Made by a program: the position numbers and the translations under genes
Notes under the pieces: generated by a model
Told to the model about the DNA's origin: nothing
What the model saw: the letters and a program-made list of their open reading frames with translations, nothing else
The model's database searches: none
Part shown: positions 8,573-17,227 of the stretch, in pieces
How positions within the stretch are numbered: the stretch's first letter is position 1
Layout: every line of letters starts with the position of its first letter
From: JBDNFP01 sp041689775
GTDB lineage: Bacteria; Bacteroidota; Bacteroidia; Cytophagales; Spirosomataceae
Direction: 5' to 3'
Assembly (NCBI GenBank): GCA_041689775.1
Contig: JBDNFP010000045.1
Coordinates: 1 to 41,304 of the forward strand
Length of the DNA stretch: 41,304 nt

Positions 8573-9055
8573 TTACTTAGCGGGCTTGAAGGAAAGTGAA
8601 ACACCGTTCAGGCAATACCGGAGTCCGGTGGGGGCGGGACCATCTTCAAAAACGTGACCAAGATGCCCACCGCACACATTACACAATACTTCCGTTCTTA
8701 CCATCCCCATTGATACATCTTTGTCTTCCTCTACATTCTTGGCAAATAGCGGCTTGTAAAAGCTAGGCCAGCCGGTGCCAGAATCAAACTTGGTATCAGA
8801 ACTAAAAAGAGGAGTACCACAAGCAGCGCAAGTGTAAACACCTTTTTTCTTGTTGGCATTAAAAGGACTGGTAAAAGGTCGCTCAGTCCCTTTCTCTCTT
8901 AGAACAGAATATTCCTGAGAAGAGAGCTCTTTTTTCCACTCGGCTTCGGTTTTTTGGACTTGCCTGGGGTCTTGTTTTTCATTTTTTTGGGCTTGTGAGC
9001 AGGAGAAAATGCTAAAAAAAGAAGCAGCTAGGGCAATCATTCGAAAAGTTTTCAT
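8573..9055 (-). CDS. msrB: peptide-methionine (R)-S-oxide reductase, lipoprotein form
   Basis: A complete MsrB domain in 160 residues. The structural zinc is bound by CAAC (Cys 76, Cys 79) and CNVC (Cys 125, Cys 128). GTGWPSFYKP, GGHLGHVF and RYCLNG are the substrate-binding and catalytic motifs, with Cys 148 as the nucleophile. It reduces the R epimer of methionine sulfoxide in oxidised proteins. The N-terminus has a hydrophobic segment ending IFSCS (Cys 19), a lipobox, so this copy is predicted to be exported and membrane anchored, repairing envelope proteins. A resolving Cys is not obvious near the active site, so regeneration may rely on another thiol donor. It has its own terminator and no MsrA partner in the window. 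Confidence 0.95.
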   Translation of the reverse strand: MKTFRMIALAASFFSIFSCSQAQKNEKQDPRQVQKTEAEWKKELSSQEYSVLREKGTERPFTSPFNANKKKGVYTCAACGTPLFSSDTKFDSGTGWPSFYKPLFAKNVEEDKDVSMGMVRTEVLCNVCGGHLGHVFEDGPAPTGLRYCLNGVSLSFKPAK

Positions 9056-9491
9056 TGGATATGTAAGTTTTATTTCTTGACAGATTTTCTAGCTTAATAA
9101 ACGATGAAACCCGGCGTTTGGTTTATTTCAGATCACTCGCCACTAATTCTCGTCGATATAATTATTGCCCCTTGGGGTCAGATACCGACAACGAGTTGAT
9201 GATCTGACCACCCAAATAGGTATAGAATAAATGGGCGTTCTGGCCTGATGATTTAGAGGAAAATAGTTGTGTAGTAGCAGTTCGCTTTCAACGGACTTTT
9301 ACCAATAGTAACTTTCCGAGTGAAGCAAAGAAGCAGTAAAAATATGATTGACGAAGATAATGAAAGGTATCATTTTAGAGCCTGAGGGCCTAATCGAAGG
9401 CTTTTTGATAATTAAGCCGTATCTTGCAATTTATTATACCCGGGCCGCTGGGCAAAATTACCCACTGACCTTTTTATTTAATTAGCAATAC
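9056..9491. other. 436-bp gene-free region with one hairpin
   Basis: No coding frame with family resemblance was found. A hairpin is visible: GGTCAGAT (9176-9183) pairs with ATCTGACC (9202-9209), extendable by GG/CC across a bulged A. The region separates divergent msrB and the DEAD-box helicase, so it should hold both promoters, but no good TAnnTTTG box was found. A long structured leader would be typical of a cold-regulated helicase gene; that is inference. Confidence 0.4.
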
Positions 9492-10763
9492 ATGTCATTT
9501 GAATCATTAAAATTAGATAAACCCTTCCTGCAAGCAGTGCAAGATGAAGGATACACTACACCCACACCCATTCAGGCCCAGGCAATACCATTGGTTTTAC
9601 AAGGAAAGGATTTGTTAGGTTGTGCCCAGACAGGAACCGGAAAAACAGCCGCTTTTGCCATTCCAATTCTTCAATTATTAAACAATTCCAAAGGCTTCGA
9701 TCGCAAAAAAAAGATCAGAAGTCTGATCATTACACCAACCCGCGAATTAGCCATTCAGATCGAGGAGAGTTTAGTGGCGTATGGTCGTCACACAAAACTA
9801 ACCTCAACCGTGGTTTTTGGGGGCGTAAATCAGAATCCTCAGACCAGAATCCTTCAACAAGGGATAGATATATTGGTAGCGACGCCCGGGCGTTTGCTCG
9901 ATCTGATGAACCAGGGTTTTGTGTCCTTGAAGGATGTTGAAATATTTGTGCTGGATGAGGCCGACCGGATGTTAGACATGGGCTTTATCCATGACGTTAA
10001 GAAGCTGCTGGCAGTATTGCCCAAGAAAAGACAATCATTGTTTTTCTCGGCGACGATGCCACCCGAAATTGTAAAACTCGCCGATTCGATTCTTAACAAT
10101 CCTTCCAAGGTAGAAGTAACCCCCGTTTCCTCTACGGCCGAAACGATTAATCAGTTCATGTACTTCGTGGATAAGGGCAACAAGAATGCGCTTTTGCTGG
10201 ATGTACTCAAAGATCCTAAGATTAAGACTGTGCTGGTATTTACCCGTACTAAGCACGGAGCCGATAAAGTAGTGAAGGTCTTGATAAAGAATAATATCAC
10301 GGCGGAAGCAATCCATGGCAATAAGGCTCAGAATGCTCGTCAAAGAGCGTTGAGCAACTTTAAAGCACAGACTACCCGCGTATTGGTAGCAACGGACATT
10401 GCGGCGCGGGGAATTGACGTCGATGAGCTGGCCCACGTGATTAATTTTGAGATTCCGAATATTCCGGAAACATACGTGCACCGAATTGGCCGTACGGGCA
10501 GGGCAGGAGCAAACGGTACCGCTCTTTCGTTTTGTGATGCCGAGGAAAAGACTGATCTACGGGACATTGAGAAGTTGATTGGTAAGAAAATACCCATTAT
10601 AGATGCCCACCCCTTCCCATTGATGGATCACAACCCAGTGAAAGAAGTAAAGCAGCAGCGGGGCCGAGGACGTAGTACCGACCGTCCCAAGCCCAACGCC
10701 GAACCTGCCGTAAAGAAGGAGCAGCCAAATAAAAGATGGCAAAATAAATCGAGAGTAAAGTAA
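9492..10763 (+). CDS. DEAD-box ATP-dependent RNA helicase (RhlE-like)
   Basis: A 423-residue helicase with the motifs in order: Q-motif region TPTPIQAQAIPL (23-34), motif I AQTGTGKT (45-52), PTRELA, TPGRLLDL, motif II LDEADRMLDMGF, motif III SATMPPE, then in the second RecA domain VFTRTK, the VATDIAARGIDV stretch and motif VI YVHRIGRTGRAG. It unwinds short RNA duplexes using ATP, in ribosome assembly or mRNA turnover. The last 45 residues are a basic, low-complexity tail (KQQRGRGRSTDRPK), typical of RhlE-type proteins and likely to bind RNA. It lies after a long untranslated region and ends in a strong bidirectional terminator. The exact subfamily (RhlE versus CshA/DeaD) is uncertain. Confidence 0.93.
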   Translation: MSFESLKLDKPFLQAVQDEGYTTPTPIQAQAIPLVLQGKDLLGCAQTGTGKTAAFAIPILQLLNNSKGFDRKKKIRSLIITPTRELAIQIEESLVAYGRHTKLTSTVVFGGVNQNPQTRILQQGIDILVATPGRLLDLMNQGFVSLKDVEIFVLDEADRMLDMGFIHDVKKLLAVLPKKRQSLFFSATMPPEIVKLADSILNNPSKVEVTPVSSTAETINQFMYFVDKGNKNALLLDVLKDPKIKTVLVFTRTKHGADKVVKVLIKNNITAEAIHGNKAQNARQRALSNFKAQTTRVLVATDIAARGIDVDELAHVINFEIPNIPETYVHRIGRTGRAGANGTALSFCDAEEKTDLRDIEKLIGKKIPIIDAHPFPLMDHNPVKEVKQQRGRGRSTDRPKPNAEPAVKKEQPNKRWQNKSRVK

Positions 10764-10812
10764 TTGAGTAGCAGAGGATTTTTCCTTGGCTAATTTTTAT
10801 ACTACAAACAAG

Positions 10813-10846
10813 CCCCGTCTGAACTCATCATGAGTATTGGACGGGG
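10813..10846. terminator. bidirectional terminator
   Basis: CCCCGTC (10813-10819) pairs with GACGGGG (10840-10846), with an inner ACTCA/TGAGT stem (10823-10827, 10831-10835). TTTATTTT follows on the plus strand. It lies between the convergent helicase and DUF5723 genes. Confidence 0.85.
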
Positions 10847-10899
10847 TTTATTTTGGTAAGACGCAGCTTGTTTATTCAGAAAGAAACAATCGTTAATCT

Positions 10900-12462
10900 T
10901 TATCGTCTGCGTCTTCCCGAAAAAATTCTTTTCAACAAGGGCTCCCGGTCTTCCAAATAGCATGGGTTTGGTGATTGGGGCGGCTTTTGGAATAAACCAA
11001 ACGAGACTCCTCCATAGATATTAATTGCCTTGGGCTTGCCGATGTTAAGCAATCCCGCTAAATGATCAGTTCCTAACCAAAAAGGTCCAACTCTGCCGGC
11101 AATTCCTATCCCAAACGATCCGTAGCGATTCATCAACGAAACCGGAACGGAAAGTTCGTACCAGCGTGATTCATAGCGAGGGGTGACCGCTAATACAGAC
11201 TCTCCTTTCATACCAAAAGCACCCGGTCTTATCAAGTTCTGAACCCATAGTGTATTTACATACAGGTTAGGTTTAATCTGGTAATCAAGACTTGCCTGTA
11301 AGGCAGTGGGTAATATAGAGGTAAACGTAGTGGTTCGGGAAGCGTTATCTACCCCGAGGGATTGGTTGACAGCAGTGAAAAGCCCTTCGGCCCCTCCGAT
11401 GTTTTCATAATCCTGAAAGCGTAAGACTTTATTAGTAGTAGTTACTTGGTATTGGGATACGTAATTAGGGTTTTTGAACTTTACCCTACCTACATCAGTG
11501 AGGGATACCGCAATCCGATATAGGTATTTATTCTTACTTCCATCTCGCTTCCGAATTCCGCGGTCAGAGTAGGAGTATTTATGAACATTAGGTCGGTATT
11601 CATACACCATACCCAGATCGAATCCAAACCCACTTCCGGCGGCAGCATTACCTACTAACCAAGCCGGAGTTGCCCTTAGGTTTTGAAATGCACCGTCTGA
11701 GGTGTAGCCATATTGGGTAGTAATAGCTGCTATATCGTATAATTCTTTTCGGTCGAGGTAGGCAGGATCAGGTTGAATGGTGTAAGCGCCGTCTTCAATT
11801 AAGATGTGGGTATTAAAAACCCCAATTAATCTTTTGGCTGTGATACCTACTTTAAAAAAATCTGTTTCGTCATCAAGTAGTACTCCACCTAAGGTGATGG
11901 CGTATTCGCCAATGCCGTTTAAATGAAGATTGGCCGATTGATTCTCAAATAACTTCTTTTGGATTCCTAGCTCCTTCCCTCTACTGCGCAAAGTTTGTGC
12001 AATCGGCTCAGTTGCTTCGGTCATGTTCAGTAAAGTCCTGACGCGGGTGCTGAAACCAATTCCGTACTTTCCATCTTTTAGTGATATCATAAATGAAGGC
12101 AAACGAACGTCAACCCCGAGATTAAGGTGCTTTTGACGTCCATTTAGTCTTTCTTCTAAGTCTGATTGGGGTAGTATTATGGCACCTTTCTCATTGCGGT
12201 ACTGAGCTGGGACATTGTTGGTCATCAAGCTCAAAAAGGAGTAAGGAGCGTTGTATTTAATGTGGTTATTGGCCAGGTAAAGCTGCGCACCCACGAGGTT
12301 AATATGTACGCTGTACCGGGAGTCTGCCACAAAAGCGGGATTATGATATAGTGCCTGCGTACCCGCAAAATTTCCCATAGAAACACCCGGCATGTGTTGG
12401 GCCAGTAACCAGGTGGGAATAACTACCAAAAAGATTAAAACTAAAAGGGAGGTACGCATCAT
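10900..12462 (-). CDS. DUF5723-type outer-membrane beta-barrel protein
   Basis: A 520-residue exported protein with a signal peptide (LLVLIFLVVIPTWLLAQ) and a mature start typical of DUF5723 proteins: MGNFAGTQALYHNPAFVADSR. The rest is rich in alternating aromatic and hydrophobic residues consistent with an outer-membrane beta-barrel, ending in a glycine-rich C-terminal section (GRVGPFWLGTDHLAGLLN, then IYGGVSFGLF). In Bacteroidota these proteins often neighbour OmpA-like genes, and their role is not established. A paralogue with the same plan lies at 39234-40679 (compare VTPRYESRWYELSVPVSL with VIPRYETSKVGLAIPIV). The two differ enough to be an old duplication. The gene is monocistronic. Confidence 0.8.
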   Translation of the reverse strand: MMRTSLLVLIFLVVIPTWLLAQHMPGVSMGNFAGTQALYHNPAFVADSRYSVHINLVGAQLYLANNHIKYNAPYSFLSLMTNNVPAQYRNEKGAIILPQSDLEERLNGRQKHLNLGVDVRLPSFMISLKDGKYGIGFSTRVRTLLNMTEATEPIAQTLRSRGKELGIQKKLFENQSANLHLNGIGEYAITLGGVLLDDETDFFKVGITAKRLIGVFNTHILIEDGAYTIQPDPAYLDRKELYDIAAITTQYGYTSDGAFQNLRATPAWLVGNAAAGSGFGFDLGMVYEYRPNVHKYSYSDRGIRKRDGSKNKYLYRIAVSLTDVGRVKFKNPNYVSQYQVTTTNKVLRFQDYENIGGAEGLFTAVNQSLGVDNASRTTTFTSILPTALQASLDYQIKPNLYVNTLWVQNLIRPGAFGMKGESVLAVTPRYESRWYELSVPVSLMNRYGSFGIGIAGRVGPFWLGTDHLAGLLNIGKPKAINIYGGVSFGLFQKPPQSPNPCYLEDREPLLKRIFSGRRRR

Positions 12463-12726
12463 AGTGTCGTGTAAACGAATGAGTGGGTAAGTTTAGCTCA
12501 GAAATGTTGCCAAAAGCCTAAATAAAATACTTTTTTTCGAGATAGTGTATAGATTATACGCCATATACTCCTGATGGCTTACCAAATAAATAAAATATTC
12601 CCATCAGGAAGTAGCAATAACCAAAGAGCTGTTTTACGCTTGATTATAATAATTTGGTAATACCAAACACTTGGTTTAAATTGTTTGGCGAAAGCCACTT
12701 GTTAACCAAATCCTATTTCGAGTAGT
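12463..12726. promoter_or_regulatory. divergent intergenic region with two inverted repeats
   Basis: This AT-rich 264-bp region lies between divergent genes. TCCTGATGG (12569-12577) is inverted as CCATCAGGA (12601-12609), with an AT-rich 23-bp spacer. TTTGGTA (12653-12659) and TACCAAA (12661-12667) form a near-perfect palindrome about 60 bp upstream of the ATP-grasp start. Further TTGG/CCAA half-sites follow. Operator function is an inference; no regulator gene is nearby. Confidence 0.4.
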
Positions 12727-14157
12727 ATGAATTTTTCATTTTCAAATTATGACTTAGAGAACTTTTACGATGAGATGTTCAGTGGAGAAGGCCTCATACG
12801 GACGGGTTATGATCATTTAAAAAATAAATTCGAGGGTCTGACCAGCCAGGATCTTTGGAGTCGGCAGCAGGCCGCCGAACGGTCTATGCTCTCCATGGGA
12901 ATTACATTTAATGTATATTCAGAAGGAGAGGGCACTGAGCGGACAATGCCCATTGACATTATCCCCAGAGTGATAACGAGTGCCGAATGGGAACTACTTG
13001 AAAAGGGCTTGAAACAGCGGATCAAAGCCCTGAACATGTTTATTCACGATGTATATAACGAACAGAATATTCTGAACGATAACGTTGTACCCCGTGACCT
13101 GATTGAGTCAAGTAAGTGTTATTTAGATGTTTGTAGGGGTATTACTCCCCCCAAAGGTATTTGGTGCCATATTACGGGTACTGATTTAATCCGGGGAGAT
13201 GATGGTACTTTTATGGTGTTGGAAGATAACTTGCGTTGCCCATCAGGAGTATCGTATATGCTGGAAAACCGGGAGCTTTCCAAGCAAATCATCCCGGATG
13301 TATTGGCGAGAACAGGTGTTCGCCCCGTTTCTGATTATCCTACCCGGTTGCATAGTATGTTGCAGCACCTGAGCGATCGTCCCAATCCTAACGTGGTTGT
13401 TTTAACTCCCGGAATCTATAACTCAGCCTACTTTGAACATTCCTATTTGGCACAACAAATGGGTGTAGAGTTAGTGGACGCCCGTGATTTGGTAGTTTCG
13501 GATGGTTACGTCAAGATGCGTACTACCAAAGGATTTGAAATCGTTGACGTAATTTACCGTCGGTTAGATGATACTTTTCTGGATCCCGATGCCTTCAATC
13601 CTGACTCGATGATCGGTGTGCCGGGTATCTTTGAAGTATTTAAAAATGGAAAAGTAGCCCTCGCCAACGCGCCCGGTACGGGTGTAGCCGACGACAAAGT
13701 GATTTATGCCTATGTGCCCCGGATTATTGAGTACTATCTGAAAGAGGAAGCAATTATTCCTAACGTACAGACGTATATCTGCCGCGAAAAGGAAGACATG
13801 GAATACGTACTCGAAAATATCGATCAACTAGTGGTCAAAGAAGCCAACGAGGCGGGTGGCTACGGTATGTTAATCGGCCCCAAATCAACCAAGGAAGAGC
13901 ATGATATTTTCCGGGAGAAAATTAAGGGAAACCCCCGTAATTACATTGCTCAGCCTACGATCTCTCTTTCCAGAGTGCCGTGTATGATCGAAGACCACGC
14001 CGAAGGAAGGCACGTTGATCTACGACCCTATATACTATACGGAGAGGAAATAAATGTAATACCAGGTGGACTTACCAGGGTAGCGTTACGCAAAGGCTCC
14101 TTGGTGGTTAATTCCTCGCAAGGAGGAGGCGGGAAAGACACGTGGGTGCTTTACTAA
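12727..14157 (+). CDS. circularly permuted type 2 ATP-grasp protein
   Basis: A 476-residue protein of the CP-ATP-grasp family (PF04174/PF14403 type). Family landmarks are FNVYSEGEGTERTMPIDIIP near the N-terminus, the ITPPKGIWCHITGTDLIRG segment, LEDNLRCPSGVSYMLENR, then VDVIYRRLDDTFLDP, VVKEANEAGGYGMLIGP (the displaced ATP-binding lysine/glycine loop) and the HVDLRPYILYG tail. The family is thought to form amide or peptide bonds using ATP; its product is usually unknown. These genes commonly sit in operons with an alpha-E domain protein and a transglutaminase-like peptidase, sometimes fused. Here it stands alone: both neighbours are on the other strand and two terminators follow. Family assignment is strong; substrate is unknown. 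Confidence 0.88.
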   Translation: MNFSFSNYDLENFYDEMFSGEGLIRTGYDHLKNKFEGLTSQDLWSRQQAAERSMLSMGITFNVYSEGEGTERTMPIDIIPRVITSAEWELLEKGLKQRIKALNMFIHDVYNEQNILNDNVVPRDLIESSKCYLDVCRGITPPKGIWCHITGTDLIRGDDGTFMVLEDNLRCPSGVSYMLENRELSKQIIPDVLARTGVRPVSDYPTRLHSMLQHLSDRPNPNVVVLTPGIYNSAYFEHSYLAQQMGVELVDARDLVVSDGYVKMRTTKGFEIVDVIYRRLDDTFLDPDAFNPDSMIGVPGIFEVFKNGKVALANAPGTGVADDKVIYAYVPRIIEYYLKEEAIIPNVQTYICREKEDMEYVLENIDQLVVKEANEAGGYGMLIGPKSTKEEHDIFREKIKGNPRNYIAQPTISLSRVPCMIEDHAEGRHVDLRPYILYGEEINVIPGGLTRVALRKGSLVVNSSQGGGGKDTWVLY

Positions 14158-14190
14158 AAAGCTGTTAGCCCATAGCCATCAGCTCTTTTT
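14156..14190. terminator. terminator after the ATP-grasp gene
   Basis: AAAAAGCTG (14156-14164) pairs with CAGCT and a following T5 tract (14180-14190), directly after the stop at 14157. The A-tract and T-tract on either side would let it work on both strands. Confidence 0.7.
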
Positions 14191-14284
14191 GGTGTTTGAT
14201 CCATCATAAAATGATATTTGTGCTGAATTAATAATACAAACTACTCTTGCAAAAGCACGTATACATAAAGGAGTTTTTTTGAAC

Positions 14285-14324
14285 GGTCCATGGGAGATAT
14301 CAGTACTCCGATGGACCATTTTTT
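14285..14324 (+). terminator. second terminator, overlapping the 3' end of truC
   Basis: GGTCCAT (14285-14291) pairs with ATGGACC (14311-14317), with an inner GGAG/CTCC stem (14293-14296, 14306-14309), followed by T6 on the plus strand. It overlaps the last codons of the minus-strand truC gene (stop at 14300-14302). On the minus strand there is no T-tract, so it acts for the plus strand only. Confidence 0.7.
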
Positions 14325-15010
14325 AGTTTTAACTCGACGAGCATACGTCGAAATTCATCCGAAACGGACCCAGTCACGGCTAATTCTTGGTTTTTACCCG
14401 GATGCGTAAATCGCAGCCCGTGAGCGTGAAGTAGCATCGAGTTCATGTCAAACATATCCTTGAAAAGGCGATTTTGCTTGTTACAACCGTGGGGTCGGTC
14501 GCCGATGATCGGATGAAATATGTGGGCCATGTGTTTTCGGAGCTGATGCATCCTGCCGGTAGTCGGGGTTAGCTCGACCAAAGAATAACGAGAACTTGTA
14601 CGCTTTCCCAAAGGGATGGGGATTTCTGTTCGTGATAAAGTTCTTCCTCTCGTGAAGGCCTCCTGTAAAGGACCGTTGCCACGCTCATCGTCGCGCCGAA
14701 GGGCGTAGTCTATTTCAAAAGTGTCTTCGGTATATCCCCGGACAATGGCCAGGTAGTTTTTTTGTACCTTACCCTCCGCAAACTGCATCTGCATAGCACG
14801 GTTCGTGGCGTCGTCTAATGCGAATAGTAGAACCCCACTTGTTTTTCGATCGAGTCGATGAACAGGAAAAACCTTTTGGGCCAGCTGATCCCGTAGTAGT
14901 TGTACCGCAAACTCATGGACATCGCCCGCAATGGGTGAGCGGTGTACCAACAATCCGTGCGGTTTATTAATGGCGACAAGGGTTTGGTCCTGATAAAGGA
15001 TAGCAAGCAT
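14300..15010 (-). CDS. truC: tRNA pseudouridine synthase, TruC family
   Basis: A 236-residue RluA-superfamily pseudouridine synthase with catalytic Asp 54 in HRLDRKTSGVLL. NKPHGLLVHRSP opens the fold, and TTGRMHQLRKHMAHIFHPIIGD is the second conserved block. The short length, the lack of an S4 domain and the HPIIGDRPHGCNKQNRLF stretch favour TruC (tRNA U65) over RluA, RluC or RluD. It isomerises uridine to pseudouridine in tRNA in the cytoplasm. It starts only 5 bp after the lysA stop, so it is the last gene of a pyrF-lysA-truC operon. The exact target base in this organism is inferred. Confidence 0.85.
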   Translation of the reverse strand: MLAILYQDQTLVAINKPHGLLVHRSPIAGDVHEFAVQLLRDQLAQKVFPVHRLDRKTSGVLLFALDDATNRAMQMQFAEGKVQKNYLAIVRGYTEDTFEIDYALRRDDERGNGPLQEAFTRGRTLSRTEIPIPLGKRTSSRYSLVELTPTTGRMHQLRKHMAHIFHPIIGDRPHGCNKQNRLFKDMFDMNSMLLHAHGLRFTHPGKNQELAVTGSVSDEFRRMLVELKLKNGPSEY

Positions 15011-15015
15011 ACTTA

Positions 15016-16245
15016 TTAGCTAAGTCCCTGTTGGGTCGTGAGCAAATCTTCTAAGGTCTCCCGGCGCCTTACCAGCGTTGCAATTCCATTGTCAATTAAT
15101 ATCTCAGCCGGACGAAGTCGGGCATTGTAATGCGAACTCATGGTAAAGCCATACGCACCGGCATTCAGTAAGGCTAACAGATCGCCGGGGCGAATTTCGG
15201 GAAGTGAGCGGTCGGTGGCAAAAGTATCGGTTTCACAAATATAACCCACCACAGTATAAATGCGTGGTTCCCCTTTGGGATTAGTCACGTTCAGGATGTG
15301 GTGGTATGAACCATACATCATCGGGCGGATCAAATGATTGAGGCCCGAATCTACGTGCACAAAAGTACGGGCGGGGTCTTCCTTAATAACCGTGGCTTGT
15401 ACTATGAAGTATCCGCATTCGCTCACCAGGTATTTGCCGGGCTCAAACCATAGTTGGAGATCTCTCCCGTAGCGTGAACAGAAATTCTTAAATCCAGCCG
15501 TAATTTGTTTTCCGAGGTGCTGCATGTCCGTAATCTCATCGTCGGGTTTATAGCCTACTTTGAAACCTCCTCCCAAGTCAATGACTTTTAAATCGGGGAA
15601 GTTAAGGGCAGCCTCAAAAATAACATCGGAAGCTTTTAAAAATGCTTCGGCTTCCTTGATATCCGAACCAGTATGCTGGTGTAACCCAATAACTTTAATA
15701 TCGTATTTCTTTACAATTACCAGGATCTGATCCAATAAGTTTACCGAAATACCAAACTTAGAATCACTATGCCCCGTCATGATTTTGACGTTGCCCCCGG
15801 CGGTCACATTGGGTTTTAGTCGGATGAGGCACGAACGGGTATTGCCGTAGGTTTGTCCAAACCATTCCAATAGGGGTAGGCTATCTACATTTACAGTCGC
15901 ACCCCCATCCACGGCTTGTTTAACTTCCTCGTAGGGTACCCCACTCGGGGTAAAGGTTATTTGCTGAGGAGCATAGCCCGCGAGCAGGGCCATTTGCATT
16001 TCCTGCAACGACACTACATCAACTTCCACCCCAAGGCTCCGCATCAGGCGCATCAGGGCCAGGTTGGTATTGGCTTTACAGGCATATTTGATATGCATAT
16101 CCACGGCGGAAAAAGCATCTTGCAATGACTTTACTTTCTTGCGAATAATCCCTCCGTCGTAGACGTATAGCGGGGTTCCATACTTTTGACAAAGTTCATG
16201 GATATCAACGGACTGAATGTCGGTAAGCTGCTCGGGAAAGTTCAT
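15016..16245 (-). CDS. lysA: diaminopimelate decarboxylase
   Basis: A 409-residue fold-type III PLP enzyme. Lys 57 in YACKANTN forms the Schiff base with PLP. DLGGGFKVGY is the phosphate-binding glycine loop, FEPGKYLV precedes the second domain, and CETDTFATDRSLP carries the active-site Cys that is contributed across the dimer. GLNHLIRPMMYGSYH is typical of LysA rather than of arginine or ornithine decarboxylases. It converts meso-diaminopimelate to L-lysine and CO2, the last step of lysine synthesis. It lies 57 bp downstream of pyrF and 5 bp upstream of truC, with no terminator between them. Confidence 0.93.
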   Translation of the reverse strand: MNFPEQLTDIQSVDIHELCQKYGTPLYVYDGGIIRKKVKSLQDAFSAVDMHIKYACKANTNLALMRLMRSLGVEVDVVSLQEMQMALLAGYAPQQITFTPSGVPYEEVKQAVDGGATVNVDSLPLLEWFGQTYGNTRSCLIRLKPNVTAGGNVKIMTGHSDSKFGISVNLLDQILVIVKKYDIKVIGLHQHTGSDIKEAEAFLKASDVIFEAALNFPDLKVIDLGGGFKVGYKPDDEITDMQHLGKQITAGFKNFCSRYGRDLQLWFEPGKYLVSECGYFIVQATVIKEDPARTFVHVDSGLNHLIRPMMYGSYHHILNVTNPKGEPRIYTVVGYICETDTFATDRSLPEIRPGDLLALLNAGAYGFTMSSHYNARLRPAEILIDNGIATLVRRRETLEDLLTTQQGLS

Positions 16246-16302
16246 ATTGAATAAAAAACGGGTACTTTGAGGTTGAGAGTTATAAAGTTTAGTAGTATCT
16301 AA

Positions 16303-17130
16303 CTACTTCAAAAATTGGTCGAGATAGGTTGCCATTTCTTGCTGAATGGAACGGGCCTCCTGACGTGCTTTTTCGGCAAAATCTTCGCCGCTACTAGCGT
16401 AAATTATCCCTCGGGATGAGTTTACTAAAAGCCCACAATGGTCATTCATACCGTAGCGGGAAACGTCTTTGAGGCTACCTCCCTGCGCCCCTACACCGGG
16501 TACTAGCAAGAAATGCTGAGGTACTACACTACGTATGTGCTGTAATGCATCAGCTTGGGTAGCACCTACCACGTACATCATTCTGGTATGATCAGCCCAT
16601 TTTTGGGAGGTAGCGAGAACGTGTTCGTACAGCGGCTTTTCATCAACCAAAAGGCGTTGAAAATCAGAGCCACCTGGGTTTGAGGTGAGGGCTAACAGAA
16701 TGACCCACTTGGAATTAAATTCTAGAAAGGGCTGAACGGAGTCGCTCCCCATGTAGGGAGCCACGGTCACCGAGTCGAAGTCAAGCCCGGCAGAGGTTGG
16801 ATCAAAAAAAGTACGGGCGTAAAGGCTAGACGTATTTCCTATATCTCCCCGTTTGGCATCTGCGATGGTAAAATGACTATCGGATAGGTAGGCCATTGTC
16901 TTCCTAAGGCTTTCCCACCCTTTAGGCCCTTGCGCCTCGTAAAAGGCTATATTGGGCTTGTAGGCAACGCAATACTCGGCGGTGGCATCGATAATTGCTT
17001 TATTAAAGGTAAAGACCGGATCATCTTCTATCAGTAAGTGAGCAGGAATTTTTCTTATGTCGGTATCTAATCCAACGCTGAGGTAGGATTTTTTTTGCTT
17101 TATTTGTGAAAATAGTTCTTCGTAAGTCAT
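16303..17130 (-). CDS. pyrF: orotidine 5'-phosphate decarboxylase (long, type 2 form)
   Basis: A 275-residue OMP decarboxylase. The catalytic tetrad region reads ADAKRGDIGNTS (Asp 91, Lys 93, Asp 96). SVGLDTD and VAYKPNIAFYEAQG are the family's N-terminal substrate contacts, and VPGVGAQGG is the phosphate-binding loop. The length above 260 residues and the motif wording match the type 2 form common in Bacteroidota and Actinobacteria. It makes UMP from OMP in pyrimidine synthesis. It is first in the minus-strand pyrF-lysA-truC operon. A palindrome abuts its ATG. Confidence 0.95.
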   Translation of the reverse strand: MTYEELFSQIKQKKSYLSVGLDTDIRKIPAHLLIEDDPVFTFNKAIIDATAEYCVAYKPNIAFYEAQGPKGWESLRKTMAYLSDSHFTIADAKRGDIGNTSSLYARTFFDPTSAGLDFDSVTVAPYMGSDSVQPFLEFNSKWVILLALTSNPGGSDFQRLLVDEKPLYEHVLATSQKWADHTRMMYVVGATQADALQHIRSVVPQHFLLVPGVGAQGGSLKDVSRYGMNDHCGLLVNSSRGIIYASSGEDFAEKARQEARSIQQEMATYLDQFLK

Positions 17131-17151
17131 CGTCGCATAAATATTGCGACG
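17131..17151. promoter_or_regulatory. palindrome abutting the pyrF start codon
   Basis: CGTCGCA (17131-17137) and TGCGACG (17145-17151) form a perfect 7-bp stem with a 7-nt AT loop, directly before the pyrF ATG (17130-17128). In RNA it would fold over the ribosome-binding area; in DNA it could be an operator. No Shine-Dalgarno is visible. Confidence 0.45.
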
Positions 17152-17178
17152 AAATTACAACCTCTAAGATTAGATTCA

Positions 17179-17186
17179 TAAATTTG
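17179..17186 (+). promoter_or_regulatory. candidate -7 box (TAAATTTG) of rfbC
   Basis: TAAATTTG matches the Bacteroidota -7 consensus and lies 42 bp before the rfbC start. A -33 TTTG at about 20 bp is not seen. Confidence 0.4.
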
Positions 17187-17227
17187 CCGCAAGATTACCA
17201 TTTACCACCTTCTTTTTAAACATCCTC

